Source: an uncultured Spirochaetales bacterium
Lineage (GTDB): Bacteria; Spirochaetota; Spirochaetia; Sphaerochaetales; Sphaerochaetaceae
Reading direction: 5' to 3'
Assembly: GCA_949285145.1 (NCBI GenBank)
Contig: CASDXQ010000017.1
Coordinates: 1 to 64,000, forward strand
DNA length: 64,000 nucleotides
The notes under the pieces are model-generated. The model was not told where the DNA came from and did no database searches. It saw only the letters and a program-made list of their open reading frames with translations. The first letter of the stretch is position 1. Every line of letters starts with the position of its first letter. Positions 1 to 8,656 of this stretch are shown here, one piece after another. Position numbers and translations under genes: made by a program.

Positions 1-554
1 GCAAGAAAACCGCCGAGGAATGTATAGACAACCACAAATACGGCACCTAGTATCATTGTCACATGGTAGTCTACGGAAAAAAGTGATGAGAAAAGCTTGC
101 CGCATGTCACAAAGCAGCTTGATGCATAGACACAGAAGAAGACAAGAATGAAAAGCGATGAAATTGTCATTATAACTTTCTTCTTCTCGTGGAAACGGTT
201 GCTGAAAAAGTCAGGAAGCGTTATCGCATTTCCCGCAATTTCCGAATAGTTTCTCAGCCTCCTTGCCACAATAAGCCAGTTTATATACGTTCCCAGCGCA
301 AGACCGGCTGCAGTCCAGAAGGCATCGGCAAGTCCGCTCCAGTACGCAAGCCCCGGCAGTCCCATCAGCAGCCATCCGCTCATGTCCGACGCTTCCGCGC
401 TGAAAGCCGCCACCCATGGACCGAGCGACCTGCCGCCGAGATAGTAGTTCTCGGAATTCTCATTTGCCCGTCTGGCAAAATAAACACCAATCCCGATCAC
501 AATTCCTATATAAAGCAACATTGAAACCAATGTCTGTATCTGACTTGTATCCAT
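1..554 (-). CDS. putP: Sodium/proline symporter PutP, 5' part (gene runs off the window)
   Basis: This is the first 184 codons of a sodium:solute symporter (SSS family), an inner-membrane carrier that imports proline with Na+. Translating the minus strand from the ATG at 554 gives an unbroken hydrophobic frame to the window edge. It contains the PutP hallmarks YYLGGRSLGPWVAAFSAEAS and ASDMSGWLLMGLPG, in TM2 and around the Na+/substrate site. An AGGAG ribosome binding site lies about 8 bases upstream of the ATG. The C-terminal two thirds are outside the window. Proline is the best guess from the motifs; related pantothenate or solute symporters are the alternatives. Confidence 0.85.
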   Translation of the reverse strand, partial: MDTSQIQTLVSMLLYIGIVIGIGVYFARRANENSENYYLGGRSLGPWVAAFSAEASDMSGWLLMGLPGLAYWSGLADAFWTAAGLALGTYINWLIVARRLRNYSEIAGNAITLPDFFSNRFHEKKKVIMTISSLFILVFFCVYASSCFVTCGKLFSSLFSVDYHVTMILGAVFVVVYTFLGGFL

Positions 555-634
555 AAAAATCAGCTCCTGTAAAAAACATTCAGATACTTATACATCATTT
601 GCATGATTGAGAACAGATGCTCTTACGGTACGGC

Positions 635-672
635 AAAAAACAGAGGCTGATCCGTCTGGGGAAAAGCCTCTG
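635..672 (-). terminator. Rho-independent terminator of the phosphatase lipoprotein gene
   Basis: Read on the minus strand, a 7-bp stem (CAGAGGC/GCCTCTG) with an 18-base loop is followed by six T. It sits 24 bases past the stop codon of the 696-1808 gene. Confidence 0.75.
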
Positions 673-695
673 CGTGTCTCATGACTGTCTCAGAT

Positions 696-1808
696 CTATT
701 CCGTAATGAGAGCTTCAAGTGCTGCAAGCTGGTCGCTGCTAAGTCCTGCCTGACTTGTCAGATAGACTTCAGCAACGCTCCTGAGGGCACTTTCAGGGAA
801 CGGCCGTCCGTTTATTGACGTGAAGAAGTCCGTGATTATTGAGCTTATCGCATCATACTGCTCACTTCCCTTCTCGACACCGTAATAGTTTTCATAGCTT
901 GTCATGTAATCTCCAATGATCTCATCCATTGAGGCACCGGCAAGTGCCTCGAGAAGCGCACATACAAGTCCTGCCCTGTCCTTGCCTTCATTGCAGTGAA
1001 TGAGGAAGGGACCTTCAGGATTCTCAATCATGAATATAAGTCCCTCTCCAAGTTTTGATGCAAAATCCGCGCTTCTGAAATCAACACCCATATTGAGAAG
1101 TATCACACGTCCCTCTTCATACAGTTCGGCGTAATACGAAGCGGGATGCATGGTGGAAAGCAGGGATTCCTCGCTGTCCGCCAGATTGACAACCGTCCTT
1201 ATACCGGCATCTTCAGCCAGCATGTCGGCATAAAGCGCGCGGGCGTCATCAAGGCCGGGGTTGCATGAGCGGTAGATGAAATTCTTCTTCAGCCTTCCGC
1301 CTTCAAGCGCCCTGAAGTTTGCAAAAATCTCATCACTGGAGTAATCGTTTCTCTCTTCACTTTTCACAAGATGCCTTATCTCGTATTCACTGAGATAACC
1401 GCCTTTCTCCGCCATGCTGATTTGAATGACACTTCCGACAGCAACGGAATAAGAGGATGCAAAGTCGGCATAGGAAAGCGCCACCTCCACGTATTCCCCA
1501 TCGGTCTTGACAAGAGGACTGCCGTTGTCGACATCAGAGTAGCTTGTAACCACAGGGGCCGTGATCTCATACCCGTTCACGCTTACCCTCACAATGTCTC
1601 CGTTATCAAATGCCTCCAGGAAATCGGCACATTTCACATCAATGTAGGTGTTTCCGTATTTCGAGATCTCGAGAACCGTACCGGTAAGGATACCTGCTGA
1701 ACTTGTTTCTGCCGCACTTTCCTCAATGACACTCTGTGTACTTGTACAGGCTGTGAATGAAAGAAGGAGAACAAGAACCCAGACCAGGAAAAACTTAGCT
1801 TTCTTCAT
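696..1808 (-). CDS. Exported lipoprotein tyrosine/dual-specificity phosphatase
   Basis: Predicted lipoprotein of 370 residues with a protein-tyrosine-phosphatase-like domain in its C-terminal half. The signature CX5R loop reads HCNEGKDRAG, the form typical of the Y_phosphatase3 family, which has a Lys-Asp before the Arg. A conserved YRSCNPG-like segment and a VVNLADSEES segment lie upstream, as in that family. The N-terminus is a lipoprotein signal ending LLLSFTAC, so the enzyme should act in the periplasm or at the surface. The Met used here follows GGAGG by 7 bases; an in-frame Met six codons earlier lacks a site. Residues about 40-150 form an extra beta-rich region of unknown role. The substrate (phosphoprotein, inositol phosphate or phosphosugar) cannot be told from sequence. 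Confidence 0.8.
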   Translation of the reverse strand: MKKAKFFLVWVLVLLLSFTACTSTQSVIEESAAETSSAGILTGTVLEISKYGNTYIDVKCADFLEAFDNGDIVRVSVNGYEITAPVVTSYSDVDNGSPLVKTDGEYVEVALSYADFASSYSVAVGSVIQISMAEKGGYLSEYEIRHLVKSEERNDYSSDEIFANFRALEGGRLKKNFIYRSCNPGLDDARALYADMLAEDAGIRTVVNLADSEESLLSTMHPASYYAELYEEGRVILLNMGVDFRSADFASKLGEGLIFMIENPEGPFLIHCNEGKDRAGLVCALLEALAGASMDEIIGDYMTSYENYYGVEKGSEQYDAISSIITDFFTSINGRPFPESALRSVAEVYLTSQAGLSSDQLAALEALITE

Positions 1809-1864
1809 AAATCTACCTCCAGACAAAGTTTATCATGAAAAAGCGGAAGCTGCATAAAATTCAT

Positions 1865-2458
1865 TCACAGAAAAGAAAATGTGAATGCCATGTTCCTCTC
1901 GTATTCCTTCCTTTCCTCTCTCATGCTGTTGATCGGAATTCCCTGGAATTCCACAGCAAGGAATGAGAACGGATGAATGAGATATCCTCCCGAATACAGT
2001 ACCACCGCCGGACTGTCCGATACTGCAAAAAGCATCAGTCCCCCGGCAGAAAGCTGCAGGGAGGAACCGTCATTGAGCAGATATGCATTATTCAGACCGC
2101 GTGAAAAAGAAAGCTCATCACAGTGTATGACGCTGCCAACCAGTTTCCAATCAGAAAGATCAAAGACAGTACCTCCCGTCTTGATTATCTCTTTTCCGCA
2201 ATGCTCACTGTCATTGACGACCATCTCATCGCTTTCCAGTCTTATGAAATGATTGCCTACTGTACTGCTGCCGTCAAAATTGAAATAAACAAAAACAAAC
2301 CTAGTAAGGTATATTAATTGCTTTATATTTAAATTGGAAATATTATCAGAGCATCTCAATCCGGCAAATACACACATGTCTGATCTCAATCCCGAAAAGC
2401 TGTGAACGGACACTGTGCATATTTTGATCATTTTTTCACAGGCTGTCGCCGAAATCAT
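1865..2458 (-). pseudogene. Possible 3' remnant of an outer-membrane beta-barrel gene
   Basis: The minus frame is open for 197 codons, but its first 60 or so codons run through AT-rich sequence and into the end of the upstream lyase gene, with no signal peptide and no ribosome binding site. From about 2300 down to 1865 the translation looks like real protein. It has alternating hydrophobic strands with Gly turns (GSSLQLSAGGLMLF, LYSGGYLIHPFSFLAVEF) and ends RNMAFTFSFL, a typical last strand of an outer-membrane barrel. A 3' fragment of a decayed barrel gene fits best. A short intact gene with an unusual start is the alternative. No other gene is visible between 1809 and 2435. Confidence 0.35.
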
Positions 2459-3881
2459 CCCTGAAAGCCTTCACAAGTTTCTCAGGCCATGAAGATACAG
2501 GTTCCAGACGGCCGAAGAAGAAACGGAGTGAAGACGGCTCCTCGACAAAACGCAGTCCGCCGATGAGATCCCGGTGATCATACAGCCACTTGATTCTGTC
2601 GACGGCATACTTCACCTGAGAGAGTGTGAACACACGGCGCGGGAGTGCCAGGCGGAGGAGCTCAACGGAAGCAAGATGCTCACTTCCGTCTTCTTCCCTC
2701 TGTTCTGATATCGTGCCTCTTTCCATGCCGCGCAGTCCCCCGGCAATGAATACGGCCGCAGCCAGAGATCCTGCCGGATACTCAGTCTGAGATACCTGGG
2801 GTATGAACCGGCTTGCATCAAGATGACAACCGAGCCCGCCGGCCGGAGTTACAACGGGAACTCCAAGTTTCACAAGCTCATCAGTCATGTATTTTATGAA
2901 AAGCGGCCCCTGACTGATAACATCCATATCCATAGTCTCTTCAAGACCTACAGTCATTGCTTCCATTTCCCTGACACTCATACCGCCGTATGTTAGAAAA
3001 CCTTCAAACATTGGAACAAGTTCCCTCATCTTCAGATAAAGGCTTTCATCATGCACCGCAATACCGCCGCCGCGTGCAAAGCCGAGCTTTCTTGCAGAGA
3101 AATATATAATGTCCATCTTATCCGCAATCATGCGTGTGATCTGTCTGATGGAGAGATCCTTTGCCTTTTCCTCACGCGTCTTTATGAAGTAAAGATTATC
3201 CTGGAGTAGACTCGCATCCATTACGACAAGCTTTCCGTATTTATGAGTCAGATCGGCAACTGCCATTATATTCTCCAGAGACAGAGGCTGACCGCCGATA
3301 AGATTGGTCCCGGCTTCGATCCTGACAAAAGGAATGCTGCTGCCTTTGCACCGGAAGAGCTCATCAAGCTTCTCAAGATCAAAATTCCCCTTGAAGGGAT
3401 GATCACTGGTTATCTTCACACCTTCATCAATCACAAGCTCCTCGACACTTCCTCCAAGACGTGTGATGTGGGCTTTGGTAGTCGTGAAATGGTAATTCAT
3501 CGGAATGATGGATCCTTTTGAGACGAATGTCATTGCCAGAATGTTCTCGGCGGCGCGTCCCTGATGGGATGGAAGGAAATACTTTGTACCGAATATTTCC
3601 TCAAGCTTTTCAGAAAGACGGGTGAATGTAGCACTGCCGGCATAGCTGTCGTCTGCCACCATCATCGCAGCAAGCTGTCTGTCGCTCATTGCATTGACAC
3701 CGCTGTCAGTGAGCATGTCAAGAAAAATGTCCTTGTTCTTCAGCAGAAATGTATTGTATCCTGCCTCGGCCATAGCTTCAGCTCTTCTTTCAACCGGAAC
3801 AAGATCAAGTTTCTGCACGATCCTGACTTTGTGAAGTTCAAGAGGGAAATTATCTCCTGTGTAAAATCTTATTTCAGCCAT
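2436..3881 (-). CDS. Tryptophanase / tyrosine phenol-lyase family PLP enzyme
   Basis: PLP-dependent beta-eliminating lyase of 481 residues, close to the 456-471 typical of TnaA and Tpl, which split tryptophan or tyrosine into indole or phenol, pyruvate and ammonia. Family motifs are FLLKNKDIFLDMLTDSG, DDSYAGS, SHQGRAAEN, VMDASL and the PLP-lysine region YFSARKLGFARGGG. The Lys that should bind PLP is present, but its neighbour, Lys in TnaA and Tpl, is Arg here. Substrate choice therefore cannot be assigned. The ATG at 3881 follows AAGGAG by 8 bases; the longer frame upstream has no site. It is divergent from an amino-acid ABC transporter, which suggests linked import and catabolism. Confidence 0.85.
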   Translation of the reverse strand: MAEIRFYTGDNFPLELHKVRIVQKLDLVPVERRAEAMAEAGYNTFLLKNKDIFLDMLTDSGVNAMSDRQLAAMMVADDSYAGSATFTRLSEKLEEIFGTKYFLPSHQGRAAENILAMTFVSKGSIIPMNYHFTTTKAHITRLGGSVEELVIDEGVKITSDHPFKGNFDLEKLDELFRCKGSSIPFVRIEAGTNLIGGQPLSLENIMAVADLTHKYGKLVVMDASLLQDNLYFIKTREEKAKDLSIRQITRMIADKMDIIYFSARKLGFARGGGIAVHDESLYLKMRELVPMFEGFLTYGGMSVREMEAMTVGLEETMDMDVISQGPLFIKYMTDELVKLGVPVVTPAGGLGCHLDASRFIPQVSQTEYPAGSLAAAVFIAGGLRGMERGTISEQREEDGSEHLASVELLRLALPRRVFTLSQVKYAVDRIKWLYDHRDLIGGLRFVEEPSSLRFFFGRLEPVSSWPEKLVKAFRDDFGDSL

Positions 3882-4024
3882 CTGCGTCTCCTTATGCTTT
3901 ATTCTCAGACATAAGAAGATATGCGTCAAACAAATATGCATAATTTTGTATAATAATTCATAAAATTTACTTTCTTAACTTAAATTTGTTATTATAATAA
4001 CATTAAAGACTTTAAAATAACATA

Positions 4025-4053
4025 TTGACATTATCTGGCACAATTCATATCAT
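4025..4053 (+). promoter_or_regulatory. Sigma-70 promoter of the amino-acid ABC operon
   Basis: TTGACA at 4025-4030 and TATCAT at 4048-4053 are separated by exactly 17 bases. They lie about 40 bases upstream of the start of the binding-protein gene, in the AT-rich gap between divergent genes. Confidence 0.65.
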
Positions 4054-4094
4054 CACATCAGATTTGGAAAAATAACACAAACGGGAGATATATC

Positions 4095-4955
4095 ATGAAA
4101 CTCAGAAAAATATTTGCTGTTCTTTTAATTATGCTTATAGCAGCTGCAGGTTCCGCTTTCGCCGGCGGCAGCAGTGAGGATTCAAAAGCTGCATCAGACA
4201 GCGGACGCCCTGTTCTCCGTGTCGCAATGGAATGCGGCTATGCACCGTACAACTGGACACAGACAACTGATGCAAACGGTGCGGTTCCGATAGCAGATTC
4301 AAACGACTATGCATACGGCTATGACGTGATGATGGCAAAATATATTGCCGAGCAGCTCGGCTATGACCTTGAAATTGTAAAGCTCGACTGGGATTCTCTC
4401 GTACCGGCAGTGCAGTCAGGTGTTGTCGACTGTGTCATCGCAGGCCAGTCAATCACATCAGAGCGTCTTCAGATGGTTGACTTCACAGAGCCTTATTATT
4501 ATGCATCAATCATCTGCCTCGTGAATGAAGGAAGCGAATATGAGAATGCACAGGGCGTCAGTGATCTTGCAGGCGCAGTGTGCACAAGCCAGATGAACAC
4601 AATCTGGTATGATGTGTGCCTTCCGCAGATTCCCGATGCCGAAATTCTCCCGGCACAGGACAGTGCTCCGGCAATGCTTGTCGCACTCAACAGCGGAAGA
4701 GTTGATCTCGTATGTACAGACATGCCTACAGGACAGGCAGCTCTTGTTGCATACCCGAATATGAGGCTTCTTGATTTCTCAGGCAGCGATGACGACTTCG
4801 TTGTCAGCGAAGAAGAGATCAACATCGGCATTTCCCTTGCAAAGGGCAACAGCGAACTCAAGGATGCAATCAACGGTGTTCTTGCAACTCTCACAGTCGA
4901 TGATTTCACAAGAATGATGAACGAAGCAATTTCAGTCCAGCCTCTTGCACAGTGA
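4095..4955 (+). CDS. Amino-acid ABC transporter substrate-binding protein
   Basis: Periplasmic binding protein of 286 residues in the polar amino-acid family (SBP_bac_3). The signal peptide ends near AGSAFAGGSS and has no lipobox Cys, so the product should be soluble. The mature part has the family pattern of an N-terminal lobe (LRVAMECGYAPYNW, YAYGYDVMMAKYIAEQLG), a hinge (SGVVDCVIAGQSIT) and FTEPYYYASI. The genes for its permease and ATPase follow after 11 bases and a 1-base overlap. A GGGAGAT ribosome binding site is placed before the ATG. Ligand specificity (aromatic, polar or basic amino acid) is not readable; the divergent lyase hints at an aromatic amino acid but that is inference. Confidence 0.9.
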   Translation: MKLRKIFAVLLIMLIAAAGSAFAGGSSEDSKAASDSGRPVLRVAMECGYAPYNWTQTTDANGAVPIADSNDYAYGYDVMMAKYIAEQLGYDLEIVKLDWDSLVPAVQSGVVDCVIAGQSITSERLQMVDFTEPYYYASIICLVNEGSEYENAQGVSDLAGAVCTSQMNTIWYDVCLPQIPDAEILPAQDSAPAMLVALNSGRVDLVCTDMPTGQAALVAYPNMRLLDFSGSDDDFVVSEEEINIGISLAKGNSELKDAINGVLATLTVDDFTRMMNEAISVQPLAQ

Positions 4956-4966
4956 GATAAAAAGAA

Positions 4967-5767
4967 ATGACCATTGCTGAAATGAATTTTTTCCAGAGGA
5001 TGGTATACATCCTTCAGCGTTACGGCCTCTCCCTTCTGGAAGGGGCCGCAACTACGATGGTGATAGCCATCGTATGCACATTCCTCGGCTGTGTGATCGG
5101 TTTTGCCGTCGGTCTTGTTCAGACCACGGAGGCACATAAGAACGCAGGTGTTTTCAAACGCGGACTGCTGAAAACCGTAAAGCTCATACTTACGGCATAT
5201 GTCGAGGTTTTCAGAGGAACACCGATGATGCTGCAGGCAGCTTTCATCTATTACGGGATGAGTCAGGTTTTCGGCATAAACCTCGGCATGTGGAGTGCAG
5301 CTTTCATCATTGTATCCGTCAATACCGGTGCATATATGGCAGAGACTGTCAGAGGCGGAATACTTTCTGTTGAAGCCGGACAGAGCGAGGGCGCAAGGGC
5401 AATCGGCATGTCACATTTCCAGACAATGCTGCTGGTCGTTCTTCCGCAGGCTCTGAGAAACATCATGCCTCAGATCGGCAACAACCTGATCATCAACATC
5501 AAGGATACATGCGTGCTTTCCATCATCGGAACAGTTGAGCTGTTCTTCACGTTCAGAAGCATCTCAGGTGCGCTTTACACTTATTTCGAAGCCGCATCCG
5601 TCACGATGATAATCTACTTCATCCTGACATTCACCTGTTCACGCATACTCCGCTATATCGAGACAAAGATGGACGGGCCGTCCAGTTTCGATCTTGCCAC
5701 CAGCGATACTCTTGCCTTCACAAGCGGAATGACAAGATACAATAAGAAGACAGGAGGCACATACTGA
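4967..5767 (+). CDS. Amino-acid ABC transporter permease
   Basis: Inner-membrane permease of 266 residues, HisM/GlnP type. It has several membrane segments and the cytoplasmic EAA loop ([16 protein letters not shown]...[16 protein letters not shown]) that docks on the ATPase. The N-terminal segment around [17 protein letters not shown] is the usual start of this family. Only 11 bases separate it from the binding-protein gene, and its TGA overlaps the ATG of the ATPase gene (TGATG). The ribosome binding site is weak, so translation may be coupled to the upstream gene. Confidence 0.92.
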   Translation: MTIAEMNFFQRMVYILQRYGLSLLEGAATTMVIAIVCTFLGCVIGFAVGLVQTTEAHKNAGVFKRGLLKTVKLILTAYVEVFRGTPMMLQAAFIYYGMSQVFGINLGMWSAAFIIVSVNTGAYMAETVRGGILSVEAGQSEGARAIGMSHFQTMLLVVLPQALRNIMPQIGNNLIINIKDTCVLSIIGTVELFFTFRSISGALYTYFEAASVTMIIYFILTFTCSRILRYIETKMDGPSSFDLATSDTLAFTSGMTRYNKKTGGTY

Positions 5768-6513
5768 TGGATGAAATTCTGAAAGTGGAACATCTTGTAA
5801 AGACATTCGGAACGAACGAAGTTCTCAAAGATATAGACTTCTCTGTTTACAAAGGTGATGTGATCAGCATAATCGGCTCTTCCGGTTCCGGTAAATCCAC
5901 ACTGCTCAGATGCATCAACATGCTGGAAGACGCAACCGGGGGAAAGATCCTGTACCATGGCAACAACATTCTTGACGGCGGTATTGATGAAGATCAGTAC
6001 CGTACAAAAGTCGGCATGGTTTTCCAGAGTTTCAATCTCTTCAATAACTACACGGTACTGGGCAACTGCATGCTCGGTCAGACGCATGTGCTTAAAAGAA
6101 GCAGGGAAGAGTCAAGAAAGCGTGCGATGGAATACCTTGAGAAAGTCGGGATGGAACAGTACATAAACGCTAAACCTCGTCAGCTTTCAGGCGGACAGAA
6201 ACAGAGAGTGGCCATTGCAAGAGCTCTTGCGATGGATCCGGAGGTTCTTCTTTTTGATGAACCGACAAGCGCGCTTGATCCCGAAATGGTCGGCGAGGTT
6301 CTCGATGTCATGAAGAATCTGGCTGAAAGCGGAATGACTATGCTTGTCGTCACGCATGAGATGGCTTTTGCCCGCGACATCTCAAAACGTGTGGTGTTCA
6401 TGGCTGACGGAAGAATTGAGGAAGAAGGCTCTCCCGATCAGATATTCAATCATCCGAACAAAGAAAGAACGAGAGAATTCCTTTCAAGATTCACAAAAAC
6501 CCTGAAAGACTGA
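5767..6513 (+). CDS. Amino-acid ABC transporter ATP-binding protein
   Basis: ATPase of 248 residues in the GlnQ/HisP class. Walker A is GSSGSGKS, the signature is LSGGQKQR, and Walker B is [14 protein letters not shown] followed by the switch His in VVTHEM. It energises the importer encoded by the two preceding genes and ends the operon just before a strong terminator. All catalytic motifs are intact. Confidence 0.95.
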   Translation: MDEILKVEHLVKTFGTNEVLKDIDFSVYKGDVISIIGSSGSGKSTLLRCINMLEDATGGKILYHGNNILDGGIDEDQYRTKVGMVFQSFNLFNNYTVLGNCMLGQTHVLKRSREESRKRAMEYLEKVGMEQYINAKPRQLSGGQKQRVAIARALAMDPEVLLFDEPTSALDPEMVGEVLDVMKNLAESGMTMLVVTHEMAFARDISKRVVFMADGRIEEEGSPDQIFNHPNKERTREFLSRFTKTLKD

Positions 6514-6537
6514 AAACTTCTGTTCTTCTCTATGCTT

Positions 6538-6565
6538 CATCCCCGCTCATACGGGGATGTTTTTT
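6538..6565 (+). terminator. Rho-independent terminator of the amino-acid ABC operon
   Basis: A perfect 8-bp stem (CATCCCCG/CGGGGATG) with a 6-base loop is followed by six T. It starts 25 bases after the ATPase stop codon. Confidence 0.9.
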
Positions 6566-6593
6566 CATCCTTGGGGAACATTCTGGAGTTTTC

Positions 6594-7253
6594 TCACCAG
6601 ACGACAGGCTCTTCACCATTTGCTTTCAGAAATTCATTGCACAGCCTGAAATGATTATTGCCGAAAAATCCGCGGTAGGCGCTCAGCGGGCTGGGATGAG
6701 CCGACTCAAGTATCAGATGCACATTGTTGTGTATCAACTGTTTCTTGCTTCTGGCATAACTTCCCCACAGCATGAACACCTTCGGCCTGCTGTCCTGGGC
6801 TAACAGACTGATGGCTCCGTCGGTAAGAGTCTGCCAGCCGAGGGAGGAATGTGAAGCGGCTCTGTGTGCAATTACGGTAAGCGAACTGTTGAGAAGAAGC
6901 ACCCCCTGTCTGGCCCAGCGCGTGAGATCGCTCGACCACGGCCCCTGCTCTACTCCTTCCCTCATTATTTCCTCATGGATGTTCTTAAGCGAAGGAGGCT
7001 CCTCCACATTTTCCCTGACAGAGAAAGAAAGGCCCATGGCCTGTCCTTCCTCATGATAGGGATCCTGACCGACAATGACCACTTTTGTCTGGGAAAATCC
7101 TGTAAGGCGGAAAGCATTGAAAATCTCATTCATGGGAGGATAAACAACTTTTGACGCATACTCTCTTTTCAGCTCGGCCTTAAGGGTCAGGTAATAAGGT
7201 TTTACCTGTTCTCTGTCAAAAAACGGCTGCCAGTCATTTGCCACATTTATCAT
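6594..7253 (-). CDS. ung: Uracil-DNA glycosylase
   Basis: Family 1 uracil-DNA glycosylase of 219 residues, which removes uracil from DNA at the start of base-excision repair. The water-activating loop reads VVIVGQDPYHEEGQAMGLSF with the catalytic Asp at residue 64, and the second motif is AHPSPLSAYRGFFG. Length matches the family. The ATG overlaps the stop of the upstream glycosidase gene (ATGA), with GGAGG about 7 bases before it, so it is the last gene of the lnt-GH20-ung unit. Confidence 0.96.
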   Translation of the reverse strand: MINVANDWQPFFDREQVKPYYLTLKAELKREYASKVVYPPMNEIFNAFRLTGFSQTKVVIVGQDPYHEEGQAMGLSFSVRENVEEPPSLKNIHEEIMREGVEQGPWSSDLTRWARQGVLLLNSSLTVIAHRAASHSSLGWQTLTDGAISLLAQDSRPKVFMLWGSYARSKKQLIHNNVHLILESAHPSPLSAYRGFFGNNHFRLCNEFLKANGEEPVVW

Positions 7254-8656
7254 AATGCACCTCCGTCTGTGTAATATGGGCGATCAGAGGTGATGCCGAG
7301 AGACAGCAGGACTCTTTCCATTGAAGAAAGCCTTGAGCGGAATGAATCAAAGTCCTTCTCGCCTGACAAAAGCCAGAAGTTCTCGCTTAAGGCGGCAAGA
7401 CGCGGGAAAAGCATATAGTTCACGTCCTCCGCCCTGTCCAGTTTTTCCGTCCAGAGATTTCCCTGTCCGCCGGCTATTTTCACCTCCCCCTCATACATCT
7501 TCATATTATAGGAAGAAAAAAGAGTATTGACTCCTATGTTTCCCATTTCATCAGCTTCATCAGCCTGCTTGTAATCAAGATAGGCTCCATCATCATGGCG
7601 GCAGACTATTATCCTGTTGCCGTTCTCAAGTATGGTTCTCACCCTTTCCTCATCACAGCGCCAGAGAAGAAATGTTATGTCCTTATCCACTGGAAGAGAG
7701 GGAAGAAAACGGGCGGCATCATCCCACAGAATCACACTCATTCCATCAGGCATGCAGTCTTTCACAAGACGTCTGGTGAAAAGCCATTGGGCTTTTTCAA
7801 TGTCCAGAGAGGAAGCAGAGACTGCATCACGGCATCTGCTGCAGTCTCTCCATGCCGTCACGGGACATTCATCTCCGCCGCATACAATTCTTGAAGAAGG
7901 AAAAAGAGTGTGAACATCATTAAGGATTTTTCTTATGACTTCATATGTTTCATCATTTCCCATGCACAGCACTTCATCAAAAACACCATATGTGCTTCTT
8001 GCCTCATAGGGCCCGCCGCTGCAGCCGATCTGAGGACAGGAAGAAAGCAGGGCCGACACATGTCCGGGCATCTCAATTTCGGGAATGACTTCAATGCCGA
8101 GCTTTGCTGCCCTTTCAGCGACAATGTTCACATCACTGATGCTGTAGAACCGCTCGCTGCATATTGAGGGAAATGAAGGCAGGGAAAGCCGCCATCCCTG
8201 ATCATCCGTAAGATGCCAGTGGAATACATTCAGATGGTACACCGCCATGGCATCAAGAAGGGTAAGAATATAATCAACGGGAAAATAATGGCGCGCACAA
8301 TCAAAGAGCAGCCCTCTGTGCCGATACGAGGGACCATCCTTGACATTACCTGCGAATAGATACCCCTGCGAAATGGCTGAAAGCTGTCTCAATGTTCCCA
8401 TTGCATTGAGAAGCCCGCTTTCATCTGAATAAGAGACAATAAGCCTTTGCCGGGTTATATCAAGCTCGTAGAAACCTTTTTCAAGCCCTTCTTTTCTTGC
8501 TGTGTGAACACTCAGGCTTCCATCCCTGAAGATATCTGCGTAATAACCAAGGCACTCTTCATCACCTGAAAGACGGAATGAAGAAAAAGGAAAAGCTTCA
8601 CCCGAACAGTGATATTCCCTGATGCGGGGTATGATGGAAAGCACAGGATCATTCAT
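7250..8656 (-). CDS. Beta-N-acetylhexosaminidase, glycoside hydrolase family 20
   Basis: Enzyme of 468 residues in GH20, which removes terminal GlcNAc or GalNAc by substrate-assisted catalysis. Visible family motifs are FHWHLTDDQGWRL, IPEIEMPGHV and the catalytic Asp-Glu pair in VCGGDECP. An N-terminal GH20b-like region precedes the barrel. I see no signal peptide, so the enzyme is probably cytoplasmic and may act on peptidoglycan or glycan fragments. The ATG at 8656 lies inside the end of lnt and follows GGAGG by 8 bases; the longer open frame upstream is not needed. Its stop overlaps the ung start. Confidence 0.88.
   Translation of the reverse strand: MNDPVLSIIPRIREYHCSGEAFPFSSFRLSGDEECLGYYADIFRDGSLSVHTARKEGLEKGFYELDITRQRLIVSYSDESGLLNAMGTLRQLSAISQGYLFAGNVKDGPSYRHRGLLFDCARHYFPVDYILTLLDAMAVYHLNVFHWHLTDDQGWRLSLPSFPSICSERFYSISDVNIVAERAAKLGIEVIPEIEMPGHVSALLSSCPQIGCSGGPYEARSTYGVFDEVLCMGNDETYEVIRKILNDVHTLFPSSRIVCGGDECPVTAWRDCSRCRDAVSASSLDIEKAQWLFTRRLVKDCMPDGMSVILWDDAARFLPSLPVDKDITFLLWRCDEERVRTILENGNRIIVCRHDDGAYLDYKQADEADEMGNIGVNTLFSSYNMKMYEGEVKIAGGQGNLWTEKLDRAEDVNYMLFPRLAALSENFWLLSGEKDFDSFRSRLSSMERVLLSLGITSDRPYYTDGGAL

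Noticed and set aside
189-524. Open frame of 111 codons on the plus strand
   Set aside because: It is the reverse of the PutP coding sequence, which has clear symporter motifs on the minus strand.
4036-4053. TGGCAC as a sigma-54 promoter before the amino-acid transporter
   Set aside because: The required GC at the -12 position with correct spacing is missing, and a good sigma-70 promoter overlaps it.
4499-5137. Open frame of 212 codons on the minus strand
   Set aside because: Antisense to the amino-acid transporter genes, with no motif or start signal.
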